Part shown: positions 1 to 7,374 of the stretch, piece after piece | Layout of the letters: every line of letters begins with the position of its first letter | Numbering within the stretch: the stretch's first letter is position 1 | Assembly: GCA_023301335.1 (NCBI GenBank) | Contig: JALZVA010000050.1 | Span: forward strand, 1-7,374 | Length of the DNA: 7,374 bases | Direction: 5' to 3' | Source: Akkermansiaceae bacterium | GTDB lineage: Bacteria > Verrucomicrobiota > Verrucomicrobiia > Verrucomicrobiales > Akkermansiaceae | Position numbers and translations under genes: made by a program | Notes under the pieces: model-generated | What the model was told of the DNA's origin: nothing | Databases searched by the model: none | What the model saw: only the letters and a program-made list of their open reading frames with translations

Positions 1-1
1 G

Positions 2-1282
2 AGTTCAATTGGCGAGATCTATTTATCCCTCTCTGAATCATCTAAACCGCTTAACGCAGAGGATCAAAAGCGATTAAATGAAGGCTGGCAGATAGCAGAT
101 ACACCCATGCTCTTAGAAACGATGATGTTTACTAGAGATCAAAAAACTTTTGGACTACTCTACAATTTACTCAAAGAAAAATCAGGTGAGGCATTTGATG
201 TAGATAGTGACCAATGGCGCCAGTGGATATGGGCTCAAAAATATCAAGAACATCCAAGTTACGCGAAATTTAAGGGAGATCTCTACAAGCATATAGATCC
301 AAAATTTGCAGCCTACTTTGATAATAAACCAGCAACAACGATTCGCCTAGATGAAATCCGTTGGGGTGGAGTCATCCAAGATGGAATCCCTCCGCTAAGA
401 AAGCCCAAAATGCTTTCGGTGAAAAATTCAAATTACCTTGCTGATACAGATATTGTTTTTGGTATTGAAGTAAATGGCGATTTCCGTGCCTATCCTAAAC
501 GCATATTAGCATGGCATGAAATGTTCACTGATACCATTCAGGGGGTTCCTCTTGCGGGTGTCTACTGAACTCTCTGTGGCACCGTGGTTCTGTATGAAAC
601 ACAACTCAAAGGAAAAACATATCAGTTAGGAACAAGCGGATTTCTATACCGGTCCAATAAGCTAATGTATGATCGTGCCACCTCATCGATGTGGAGCACT
701 CTACACGGCACCCCCGTCGTCGGCCCACTAGTCGGTAAAGGAATAAAACTAAAGCGTCGCAGTGTAGTAACTACAACTTGGGGGGAATGGAAACACCTCA
801 ACCCTGAAACAACTGTGCTTTCTTTAGATACTGGCCACCGCCGAGATTACGATGAAGGCGTAGCTTATAATAGTTATTTCAATACCGATGAATTAATGTT
901 TACCGTTCCAGGCGGTGATAAACGCTTACTCAACAAACGGGAAGTTCTAGCCTTCCGCTCTTCTAACGGAGAAAACGCAACTGCGATTGATACTGAATTT
1001 TTGAAAAAAAATCCAGTTTATTCACTTAACGTAGGCCAAGACAAAATAGTCACCTTCACCACTGCCAGTGGAGCTTCAAGAGCTTACTACACAGATGATA
1101 TAAGTTTTAAAAAATGGAATCAAATAGATCAATTAGAAGATCAAGATCAATCTGCATGGAAGCTTACAGAGTCAGAACTCATCAACCAAACCACTAATAA
1201 ACGCCTAAAGCGCTACCCCTCTCATCAATCTTTTTGGTTTGGCTGGCACGCCCAGTTCCCTGAAACTCGTCTGATAAAATAA
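2..1282 (+). CDS. DUF3179-family protein, probable selenoprotein (5' partial, in-frame TGA read as Sec)
   Basis: The frame is open from base 2 to the TAA at 1280-1282 (426 residues visible) except for one TGA at 566-568, visible residue 189. The start lies upstream of the window: the frame is already open at the edge, and the ATG at 107 is inside a continuous helical region, so it is not a convincing start. DUF3179 hallmarks run across both sides of the TGA: IRLDEIRWGGVIQDGIPPL (about 118-136), DTDIVFGIEVNG (about 153-164), AYPKRILAWHEMF with His172-Glu173, then VY-U-TLCGTVVLYE with Cys192, then TSGFLYRSNKLMYDR (about 211-225) and a TTWGEW segment near 260. Relatives normally read YCPLCGT at the TGA, so the codon replaces the first Cys of CxxC. 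DUF3179 has no established biochemical role known to me. A UxxC motif suggests thiol/selenol redox chemistry or metal binding, which is inference. Alternatives are a nonsense mutation or a base error; the intact family signature after the TGA and the SECIS-like hairpin argue against these. Confidence 0.88.
566..568 (+). other. In-frame TGA, probable selenocysteine codon
   Basis: The codon order is GTC TAC TGA ACT CTC TGT GGC, giving V-Y-U-T-L-C-G. The TGA falls exactly on the first Cys of the family's YCxLCG motif, the usual place for Sec replacing Cys. Genome-wide reassignment of UGA is unlikely. The neighbouring gene of about 1,970 codons has no in-frame TGA and encodes roughly fifty Trp residues with TGG, and this gene also uses TGG for Trp. 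Both genes end in TAA. Confidence 0.8.
573..612 (+). promoter_or_regulatory. Putative bacterial SECIS element (stem-loop in the coding region)
   Basis: The upper helix pairs 584-590 (GTGGTTC) with 596-602 (GAAACAC): six Watson-Crick pairs and one central G-A mismatch. It closes a 5-base loop, TGTAT (591-595), with G at loop position 2. A small internal loop (580-583 against 603-605) separates it from a weaker lower helix of 573-579 with 606-612, which contains two G-U pairs and one G-A mismatch. The apical loop starts 22 bases after the TGA. Known bacterial SECIS elements bind SelB, sit immediately 3' of UGA within the coding sequence, are about 40 bases long and carry a G in the first two loop bases; this hairpin fits all of these. 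The fold was done by eye and the lower helix is weak, so the exact boundaries are uncertain. Confidence 0.6.
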
Positions 1283-1308
1283 GAATGCTATCACATCCCC
1301 CCTCACAA

Positions 1309-1342
1309 TAAATACCCCCGCCGCAAGCAGCAGGGGTATTTA
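1309..1342. terminator. Hairpin between convergent genes, probable intrinsic terminator
   Basis: A perfect 10-bp stem pairs TAAATACCCC (1309-1318) with GGGGTATTTA (1333-1342) around a 14-base interval; two further G-C pairs are possible inside it. The stem begins 27 bases after the TAA of the DUF3179 gene and lies about 100 bases past the stop of the opposing gene. Its GC-rich core with an AT-rich base gives a short U-rich flank on both strands, as in bidirectional terminators. The U-tract is short and interrupted on each strand, so termination efficiency is uncertain. Confidence 0.55.
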
Positions 1343-1349
1343 GAAGAAC

Positions 1350-1416
1350 ATAAGCTGACCGTCGTTATGTAGCTCTTAATTTTTCACCTAAGTCTTTATC
1401 TTCTAGATCAGCTTAT
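1350..1416. repeat. Wide inverted repeat in the intergenic gap
   Basis: ATAAGCTGA (1350-1358) is the exact reverse complement of TCAGCTTAT (1408-1416), with 49 bases between the arms. A smaller odd palindrome, ATACTTAGTAT (1415-1425), overlaps the right arm. For the minus-strand gene this lies in the 3' untranslated region, upstream of the 1309-1342 hairpin. It may shape the 3' end of that mRNA. No T-run follows it on either strand, and the long spacer makes chance or a weak structure possible. Confidence 0.35.
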
Positions 1417-1441
1417 ACTTAGTATTAAAAAACATTCCAAT

Positions 1442-4400
1442 TTACTCCTTCACCTTAATTTTCATCTCATCTGAGTTAGCCTTCAGCTCTGGTGCATACA
1501 TTGCTTCTATCTGGGCTGGGAGGGCGCTGAATTTACCTGGGATCTCTGCACGTAACTTGTAGGTAAGACTGTGCTTTCCCTTACTCAGATGCTTGATGAA
1601 GTAGGAGATACGCTCATCGTGGACTTCCATGTAGGCTGAGAACCCACTGTTCCAGATGTATCCACTACGGACTTTCTCTGCTTCTAGGCCTGCGGCTTTC
1701 CAGTCTGAGACCATGAGGTATTCGTAATCGTTTTTACTTTCTAGAATCAGTTCTACTTCGATCGTATCTCCACTCTTAATGGTGTCTCCCTCTTTTAAGC
1801 GGATACGTTCTTTGCGGTCTGCTTGCTGCTTGACGATCTGGCCTTGAGCATTTGTCACCTTGGTGGTGGATTCCTTTCTGACGAGTTTGTAGTACCTCCG
1901 TTCGACTTTTACCTCCGCTCCGGTCTTCTTAATATGATCCTCTTTGGTGAAGACACTTAAATAAGCGTTTGCATAAAGTGCGCCGTTTCCTTTTTTACGG
2001 AGTTCAATCTGGTGCTTTCCTGAGCTCACTTGATCCCCCTCTAGCACAAACTTATTGTCATAGGTAAAGAGGTTATCTTTGTTCACGCGGACTTCTTTCT
2101 TCACCTCTCCATCGATTAGCACCTCTAAGGTTATATCTGGCTGATCTTCCTTACTGGCTTTGATGAAGCCAGCGATTGCTTCGATGCAATAGGCTGTGTC
2201 ACGTGTGCTATTCCAATAAGTGCCCTGACTACGGTTATTGAGTAAGTATTTCACTAAGCCTCTGGTCTTTTTACTACTTGGCTCAGTGATGGTAAGGAGG
2301 CGCAGGTAGATGGCTTGTGTCTCAATGTTGTTCCCATACCAATACCACCAGTAGTTTCCGTTTTGAAGTTTTAGGTGAGCGGTTTGGTTCTCTTCATCTT
2401 CGGTTAAAAACTGCTCAATGTTCTGCATTACGAGGGCGAATTTTTTTTCCTCTTTGGCGTCGTGCAGGCACAGAGCGAGCATGCATTTCACATACACAGA
2501 TTGATTATTCTTCACCTTATAGATTTCATCCAACATTGCTGGATGAGCGATCCCCTTCTCGGCAAGTGTCAGACGGACTAACACATCTCTATGGTCTGGG
2601 GCATTCTTCCCGTCCTTACCTTTGGTCTTTCGATAACTGAGGATACTGTTAAACTGTCTCTTCTCATAGTTTTGTAACCATGTAAGACCACGTTTGATGA
2701 CCTGATCGGGAATATCTGCTCCGTTCTTCTTGGCTAGCATAAGCCCGTGTAGCACCACGGCGGTAGTGTGTGGGTAGGAGCGTTCACCTGAACCACTGAA
2801 CCAGCCCCAGCCTCCATCCGACAGCTGCATTTCTGTGAGCTTTGTCACTCCCTGGCGCGTCATTTTAGCTACTTCGTCGCTGTCGAATACTGGATTTCTT
2901 TTCCAAGTTTTCCAACGTTCTGCGCGTGCTTTATCATCTCCTAGTTCTTGAGCATTGAGATTGGTCCTCTTATTTTTTACATCCTCAAGGTTCACCCCCA
3001 TTTCCTTTAATAAATTCTGGGTAATCACTGTAGGAACGAAGCGGTTAAGCGTCTGCTCGGTGCATCCGTGTGGATACTCTACTAGGTAAGGCAGTGCATC
3101 CACAATCGCCATAGCTAAGCTCGGGGAGTAACGAATCTCTAAGCGACTTAGTTCAGGCTTCCGTTCCTCAGGGACATCAATCTCAAATTGTATTGAATTT
3201 TCTTTCACACCTGCAGAGCCACTCGCAGCGGTTTGCTTTTGGATACCGTGCACATAGACTGGGAACTTCATCTCCATCACATCTCCATCTTTTGCGGTCA
3301 GCACCTTCATGCGCACTACGACCTCTCCCTCCCCTGAGACTTTCACTGTCCAGTCAACTCTCTCTTCTCCATTTTTTTCTTTCAGCTGAATGGATTTTTT
3401 ATTTTCTGTAAGAAGTGTTAGATGGTCTCCTTCCAGCTCGATACTGACCTCTGCATCCTGTGCTGTATCATGATAGTTATGCACCACCGCACTGAGTGTC
3501 ACCTCGTCTTTTTCTACGAAAAATCGTGGAGCCTGTAGGCGAATGATAAGATCCTTACTCGTGATCACTTCTGTGCTTCCCTCACCTACGCGTGTGCCGT
3601 GGGACATCGTCCAAGTTTTAATCTTCCACGTGGTGAGGTTATCAGGAAACTCGACAGGAATACTAGCTTCTCCATTCTCATCCAACTCCAGCGTGCCAAC
3701 CCACTTTGCTAAATCTGCAAAATCTTTGCGCACCTGGATATCAGATAACGAGGCCGCACCCTCGTTATCTGATATTTCAGCAAGGGCGGAAGATTCGTCA
3801 GCAAAAAGCGCTCCAACTCCATCTTTTGAATCTTTCCTAAAAATATTTTCCCCGATTTTCGATTTAAATTCTCCGTTATCACGCTTTTTCCCCTTCTCTA
3901 ATATCTTAAAATCTTCATCACGAGCAAGACTGCTTCCAAATATACCGAGACTCTGCATCCATGGATGATTTTTCTTCACCACTGGGCCTCCTAACCACAG
4001 GATAGATTCAACCCAGTGCATGCGTCGTAAATACCGCTTTTTCCAGAAGAAAGGTTTAATCTCTCCGACATTTGACCCTCCTGAGATATACTCTAAGGAT
4101 TTATCATAGATTGCCACGACCGCTGAGCCGCCGACAGGTTCACCAAGGTGATCTGTTACACGCACTTTCACCGATCCTTTATCTTGAGGTCTATACTTTT
4201 CAGAATCTGTTAGAACTTCTACATTTAAAGTTTTCTCCACTGGTGGGATAATAATCTCTCTTATTGCTCGGTGTATGCTTCCCTCGCTGATGGTTAGAGC
4301 CTGCACAGCGATGTTAGGGATGTCCTTTCTGTTTAAAGGGATCTCTACCGTTGCGGAATAATCGTCAATTTTTACAAGCTTCATCTCCTTCGTGTGGCGG

Positions 4401-7374
4401 ATGAATAGTAGCACATGACTTTCCTTCTGCTTCGTGTTGACGAGCAGCTTCACCACATCATTAGAAGCGTATTCTCTTTTATCAATGATCAGCTCTAAGT
4501 GGTTATATGTCACTCCAGCGGCTTTCCCCTCTTTACCTCTTACTTCAAATAGCACGCCTCCTTTCTCTGTCCGTCCTTTGGCATCGGTCACCTCACTTAC
4601 GATGCTATACTGTCCTGGTTTTTCACAACTAAAGCTTAGCTTCTCAAAAGTTTCAGTATCTTCCTTTAGCTCCCAGCGTTTTACTTCCTGTTCCTTGAAT
4701 TTTCCGTCATCCCCTAATGTCACGCGCGTTAAGATGAAATGCCCTTTTCCCTTCACCCTTTTTCCCGATAAAGTTCTTGCGGTTGTATTAACGGTTACCT
4801 CCTCACCCACGGAAGCATAGCCTCGGTTGAGCCAGGTGGTCACTTGGAATGGCTTTCTTGCAGCGATCACTGAGCCTTTTGCAAAAATAGTGCGGCGTGA
4901 TGCATCTGTCACTTCAGCAGAGATTTCGTAACGGTGATCTTTATCACTATGAATGAGCTTCGCAAGGGAGGTATCAATCTTCACCTTTACCGTTCCGTCT
5001 GGCTGAAGCTCTAGAATTTTTTCAGAAACAAGCTCTGGACGTTCATAGCTCTGATACCAAATAGGGTATGGGCACTTACAGTTCCACCTTCCCATCCACG
5101 GTGACCATGGGCGGTCTATATCTAACCATCCATAACCGTTTCCATAGAGCCAATCCCAGCGGAATGAAGGGAACCAACGTGCATTATGGCTATGCCTTAA
5201 AATTTTAACTTTTACTTTTGCCTCAGTCACGGGAGCGCCGTGGTAATATTTCGCCCTCACGATCGCTTCAATATTCTCACCTAAAAGGACTGGTTCGGTG
5301 GGAGCATTCACACTCACTTCAAACTCTGGTTTTTTATACTTTTCCACACGGAAAGTCCCTGCTCCGTAACTCCCTACTCTTACATAGTATGTCCCGAGCG
5401 TCGCGTCCTCTGGGATGTCGATAGCGTAGTTCACTCCTCCGTAGGCGTCCGCTGTGGCATTGAATGATTCGCCTAGTTTCTTCCCAGTTGCGTCTGTCAC
5501 ATCAATTTGTAATGAACGATTTGCAAAAACGGAAACTGCTTCATCTTTAGTATAATCTGTTTCTCTTAGCCAGGCTTTCCCTTCTAGCTTAGATCCTGGA
5601 CGATAGACCGGTTGACTAGTTATCCCAAATGCAGACCCTGAGCGCTTTAGGTCGTTCCAATAATACCCTGATCTTATGTATTGATTACTCATCCATGCCA
5701 AATTTTCTTCATGCTTAGCTGTTAGCATCCACTGATAATTTCTATTCTTATTAGAAACGATCACACATCCCTGTTCATTAGTCTCATACGCTAACTCTTT
5801 TGTTTTGATATCGTGCCGACGCCCTGAAGGATCTTTCTGCTTTAGATGCTCTTGGTAAAACCCTCTCATCTGAATAGTCGCTCCAGCTAAGGGCTTCCCC
5901 GTTTCAGCATCGGTCACATAGTATAAGGTGCCATTATGCACGCCGGTGGAAACCACTTTAATCCCATCTACCCATACGAGTTTGTAAAATACTTTCGTAT
6001 CATCTCCTTCCCCTACTTCCCCTCTGAGTAAATACCCGCCGGTCTTCTGCTGTTTAGGAATAGAGAGATTCACCAACGTATCGAGGTGACCAGCTCTGGG
6101 AGAAAGCTCTGCTTTATGCGTATATATTTCATCTCCAATAAAGCCATTATACCTCCCGTTTAACAAGGCATCTGAAAAATTATACCCAAACCCTCTTCTG
6201 TCATAATCTAATTGCGTAGGGTTCGATCTCCAGTAATTCCATAAATCATCAGTAACGCCTTTAAAATCGATTTCAAAAAGGGAGATTTTCACTGCTTTGG
6301 CATTTCTAAATTTGAGTTCCACATCCATTTCTTCGCCTTTTAAGAAATGGCTTTTACCCTCAACAAAGCTTCCCCAGTCACCTATGATTTGGTTCTGTTT
6401 TTTTCTTCTGATCTTCTTTTCCCCTTCGCCATGCTTTTCGATAACATCAGCTATCAGCTCTGCGGCTTTTTTGTATTGCCTGCGATCTAGGTAGATCTCT
6501 ACAAGTTGATCTCCTGCTGTGGGGCTGCTATTTTCATACAAATCACGGTAGATTTTCACGAAATTAAATTCGTCTTTCAGCTTGATACGTTTCACTCCCG
6601 TGCCTGCTCGGCAGAGCGTTTCCTCATCACTGAGTGTATCTAGAACAAGGATTGCTTCCTTTTCCCCTTTTTGGTTCTCTGGCTCCCGATAGCTTCTCCA
6701 CCAAGCAAATGTGTTTAAGGTTCGAACACCATAAAAGCTGTGCATGAAATCTGCCCAATCGGCTTTCCCGTAATTCTTACCAGTTCCTAAGCGCCGAATT
6801 TCAGAAACCACCCAGCGCCAACGCTCACCATCATTGCGTGCCGCTTCATAACTCTCTGGCATGTGAATGAAGAGAGTTTCTCCGTCCTCACCCACAGGAA
6901 CACGCCCTTGTCCTGCTCCGTAATGGTGATTATAACCTTCCTCAACTTCAGGAAGTATTGTCAAATCTGTTAAACTGTAGAAACTGTGTTGGAACCTCTG
7001 CCGAAAAAGATACGTTTCAAATTTCGCCAAGGCATTTACTTTAGAGCCTTCAGGAGCTTTCTGATATGCTTTCCAATACAGCTTGAGAGCTATGGCCCTA
7101 TCGCGCTCAAGTGAATTTGCATGGATCGCTCCTTGCCTCCATCTAGTGCCGCGCTGATACACGTTATCAATGATCACACCGTTATGATTGGCATTTTTCA
7201 GCATGTCCCCCGCCTCTAAGAGCACCTGCCAATTCTCCCCGTGCTTCTCCTCCAGCAACTTAAGAAAGCGTTCAAGTCCACTGTAATCAGCTAGTTTATA
7301 CAGACAATGTACTGCATTTTTTAAATCATTAGAAGACTCTGCGTCACTCACCTCCGTAAATGCTTTTTCATAAA
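1442..7374 (-). CDS. Alpha-2-macroglobulin family protein with thioester domain (5' partial)
   Basis: This is a giant extracytoplasmic protein of the type that traps proteases covalently. Residues are numbered from the GTG at 7351, but the frame stays open to the window edge and no signal peptide is seen, so the true start lies upstream. In order: a helical TPR-like region (about 1-320, e.g. YKKAAELIADVIEKHG); an MG1-like part with a TDAETGKPLAGATI strand motif near 475; an MG2 domain (about 578-683, SQPVYRPGSKLEG to KYKKPEFEV); an MG3-like part with a Trp/Tyr-rich insert (about 724-770, including WDWLYG); bait-region-type MG domains (about 930-1090); a charged linker (about 1125-1206); the A2M signature RKDFADLAKW (1208 on) and LTTWKIKTW; the thioester domain with YPHGCTEQT, Cys1430 and Gln1433 intact, and the helical repeat MQLSDGGWGWF; and a C-terminal MG10-like domain (about 1825-1965, YLMVSDWKAAG, PAQIEAMYAPE). 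The stop is TAA at 1442-1444. Domain limits are by eye. No pbpC or other partner is visible. Confidence 0.93.
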   Translation of the reverse strand, partial: YEKAFTEVSDAESSNDLKNAVHCLYKLADYSGLERFLKLLEEKHGENWQVLLEAGDMLKNANHNGVIIDNVYQRGTRWRQGAIHANSLERDRAIALKLYWKAYQKAPEGSKVNALAKFETYLFRQRFQHSFYSLTDLTILPEVEEGYNHHYGAGQGRVPVGEDGETLFIHMPESYEAARNDGERWRWVVSEIRRLGTGKNYGKADWADFMHSFYGVRTLNTFAWWRSYREPENQKGEKEAILVLDTLSDEETLCRAGTGVKRIKLKDEFNFVKIYRDLYENSSPTAGDQLVEIYLDRRQYKKAAELIADVIEKHGEGEKKIRRKKQNQIIGDWGSFVEGKSHFLKGEEMDVELKFRNAKAVKISLFEIDFKGVTDDLWNYWRSNPTQLDYDRRGFGYNFSDALLNGRYNGFIGDEIYTHKAELSPRAGHLDTLVNLSIPKQQKTGGYLLRGEVGEGDDTKVFYKLVWVDGIKVVSTGVHNGTLYYVTDAETGKPLAGATIQMRGFYQEHLKQKDPSGRRHDIKTKELAYETNEQGCVIVSNKNRNYQWMLTAKHEENLAWMSNQYIRSGYYWNDLKRSGSAFGITSQPVYRPGSKLEGKAWLRETDYTKDEAVSVFANRSLQIDVTDATGKKLGESFNATADAYGGVNYAIDIPEDATLGTYYVRVGSYGAGTFRVEKYKKPEFEVSVNAPTEPVLLGENIEAIVRAKYYHGAPVTEAKVKVKILRHSHNARWFPSFRWDWLYGNGYGWLDIDRPWSPWMGRWNCKCPYPIWYQSYERPELVSEKILELQPDGTVKVKIDTSLAKLIHSDKDHRYEISAEVTDASRRTIFAKGSVIAARKPFQVTTWLNRGYASVGEEVTVNTTARTLSGKRVKGKGHFILTRVTLGDDGKFKEQEVKRWELKEDTETFEKLSFSCEKPGQYSIVSEVTDAKGRTEKGGVLFEVRGKEGKAAGVTYNHLELIIDKREYASNDVVKLLVNTKQKESHVLLFIRHTKEMKLVKIDDYSATVEIPLNRKDIPNIAVQALTISEGSIHRAIREIIIPPVEKTLNVEVLTDSEKYRPQDKGSVKVRVTDHLGEPVGGSAVVAIYDKSLEYISGGSNVGEIKPFFWKKRYLRRMHWVESILWLGGPVVKKNHPWMQSLGIFGSSLARDEDFKILEKGKKRDNGEFKSKIGENIFRKDSKDGVGALFADESSALAEISDNEGAASLSDIQVRKDFADLAKWVGTLELDENGEASIPVEFPDNLTTWKIKTWTMSHGTRVGEGSTEVITSKDLIIRLQAPRFFVEKDEVTLSAVVHNYHDTAQDAEVSIELEGDHLTLLTENKKSIQLKEKNGEERVDWTVKVSGEGEVVVRMKVLTAKDGDVMEMKFPVYVHGIQKQTAASGSAGVKENSIQFEIDVPEERKPELSRLEIRYSPSLAMAIVDALPYLVEYPHGCTEQTLNRFVPTVITQNLLKEMGVNLEDVKNKRTNLNAQELGDDKARAERWKTWKRNPVFDSDEVAKMTRQGVTKLTEMQLSDGGWGWFSGSGERSYPHTTAVVLHGLMLAKKNGADIPDQVIKRGLTWLQNYEKRQFNSILSYRKTKGKDGKNAPDHRDVLVRLTLAEKGIAHPAMLDEIYKVKNNQSVYVKCMLALCLHDAKEEKKFALVMQNIEQFLTEDEENQTAHLKLQNGNYWWYWYGNNIETQAIYLRLLTITEPSSKKTRGLVKYLLNNRSQGTYWNSTRDTAYCIEAIAGFIKASKEDQPDITLEVLIDGEVKKEVRVNKDNLFTYDNKFVLEGDQVSSGKHQIELRKKGNGALYANAYLSVFTKEDHIKKTGAEVKVERRYYKLVRKESTTKVTNAQGQIVKQQADRKERIRLKEGDTIKSGDTIEVELILESKNDYEYLMVSDWKAAGLEAEKVRSGYIWNSGFSAYMEVHDERISYFIKHLSKGKHSLTYKLRAEIPGKFSALPAQIEAMYAPELKANSDEMKIKVKE
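3734..3780. repeat. Near-perfect palindrome inside the alpha-2-macroglobulin gene
   Basis: ATATCAGATAACGAGG (3738-3753) and CCTCGTTATCTGATAT (3760-3775) are perfect 16-bp arms around a 6-base centre, CCGCAC. After a small asymmetric bulge (one base against two) the pairing continues with CTG (3734-3736) against CAG (3778-3780). On the coding strand it encodes residues about 1192-1206, EISDNEGAASLSDIQ, and keeps the frame open. It would form a very stable mRNA hairpin or a DNA cruciform. It is unlikely to be a terminator, because the gene continues well over 2 kb further and no T-run follows. It may be a small palindromic element inserted in frame, or an expressed duplication-inversion. Confidence 0.85.

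Noticed and set aside
107..568. A separate 153-residue gene ending at the TGA
   Set aside because: The frame is open upstream to base 2, the product ends in the middle of the conserved DUF3179 core, and the same frame continues with the rest of the domain.
566..568. TGA as Trp or Gly under a reassigned genetic code
   Set aside because: About 1,970 codons of the neighbouring gene contain no in-frame TGA, and all its many Trp are TGG.
584..1282. A separate 232-residue gene starting at GTG 584
   Set aside because: The GTG encodes a Val inside the CGTVVLYE motif and there is no ribosome binding site; it is the C-terminal part of the gene read through the TGA.
3734..3780. Palindrome as a transcription terminator
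   Set aside because: It lies well over 2 kb before the end of an intact reading frame, and neither side has a T-run.
3543..3968. Plus-strand ORF of 141 codons opposite the alpha-2-macroglobulin gene
   Set aside because: It is a shadow of the minus-strand gene with Ser/Pro/Leu-rich composition and no recognisable family; the other plus-strand ORFs inside 2317-6494 are rejected for the same reason.
7349..7369. Short ORF ATG...TGA (MKKHLRR) overlapping the GTG at 7351 on the minus strand
   Set aside because: It is only seven codons with no ribosome binding site visible in the window, and it lies inside the open frame of the larger gene.

Overview
The window is bacterial. It holds the 3' parts of two convergent protein genes with a 159-base gap between them. 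Both genes run off the window at their 5' ends, so no promoter or true start codon is visible. The base composition looks moderate to slightly AT-rich. A DUF3179 protein beside a very large alpha-2-macroglobulin with a tryptophan-rich loop suggests the Planctomycetes/Verrucomicrobia group, but this is only a guess from family resemblance.

Bases 2-1282 (+) encode a DUF3179-family protein. It looks like two ORFs only because of an in-frame TGA at 566-568. The reading frame and the family similarity continue unbroken across that codon. The TGA sits where relatives have the first Cys of a YCxLCG motif, which gives a UxxC motif if it is read as selenocysteine. A 40-base stem-loop just downstream (573-612) has the size, spacing and G-containing apical loop expected of a bacterial SECIS element. 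The best reading is therefore a selenoprotein rather than a pseudogene or two genes. This is the most notable signal in the window.

Bases 1283-1441 hold a 10-bp hairpin that probably terminates transcription from one or both sides, a second and wider inverted repeat, and no gene.

Bases 1442-7374 (-) encode a giant alpha-2-macroglobulin-like protease-trapping protein with an intact GCTEQ thioester motif. A near-perfect 47-base palindrome (3734-3780) lies inside the gene. It falls in the variable linker that corresponds by position to the bait region of animal alpha-2-macroglobulins.

The two genes are transcribed toward each other, so they are not an operon, and nothing in the sequence shows a shared pathway. 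Both are plausibly envelope or extracytoplasmic proteins, but neither N-terminus is present to show a signal peptide.
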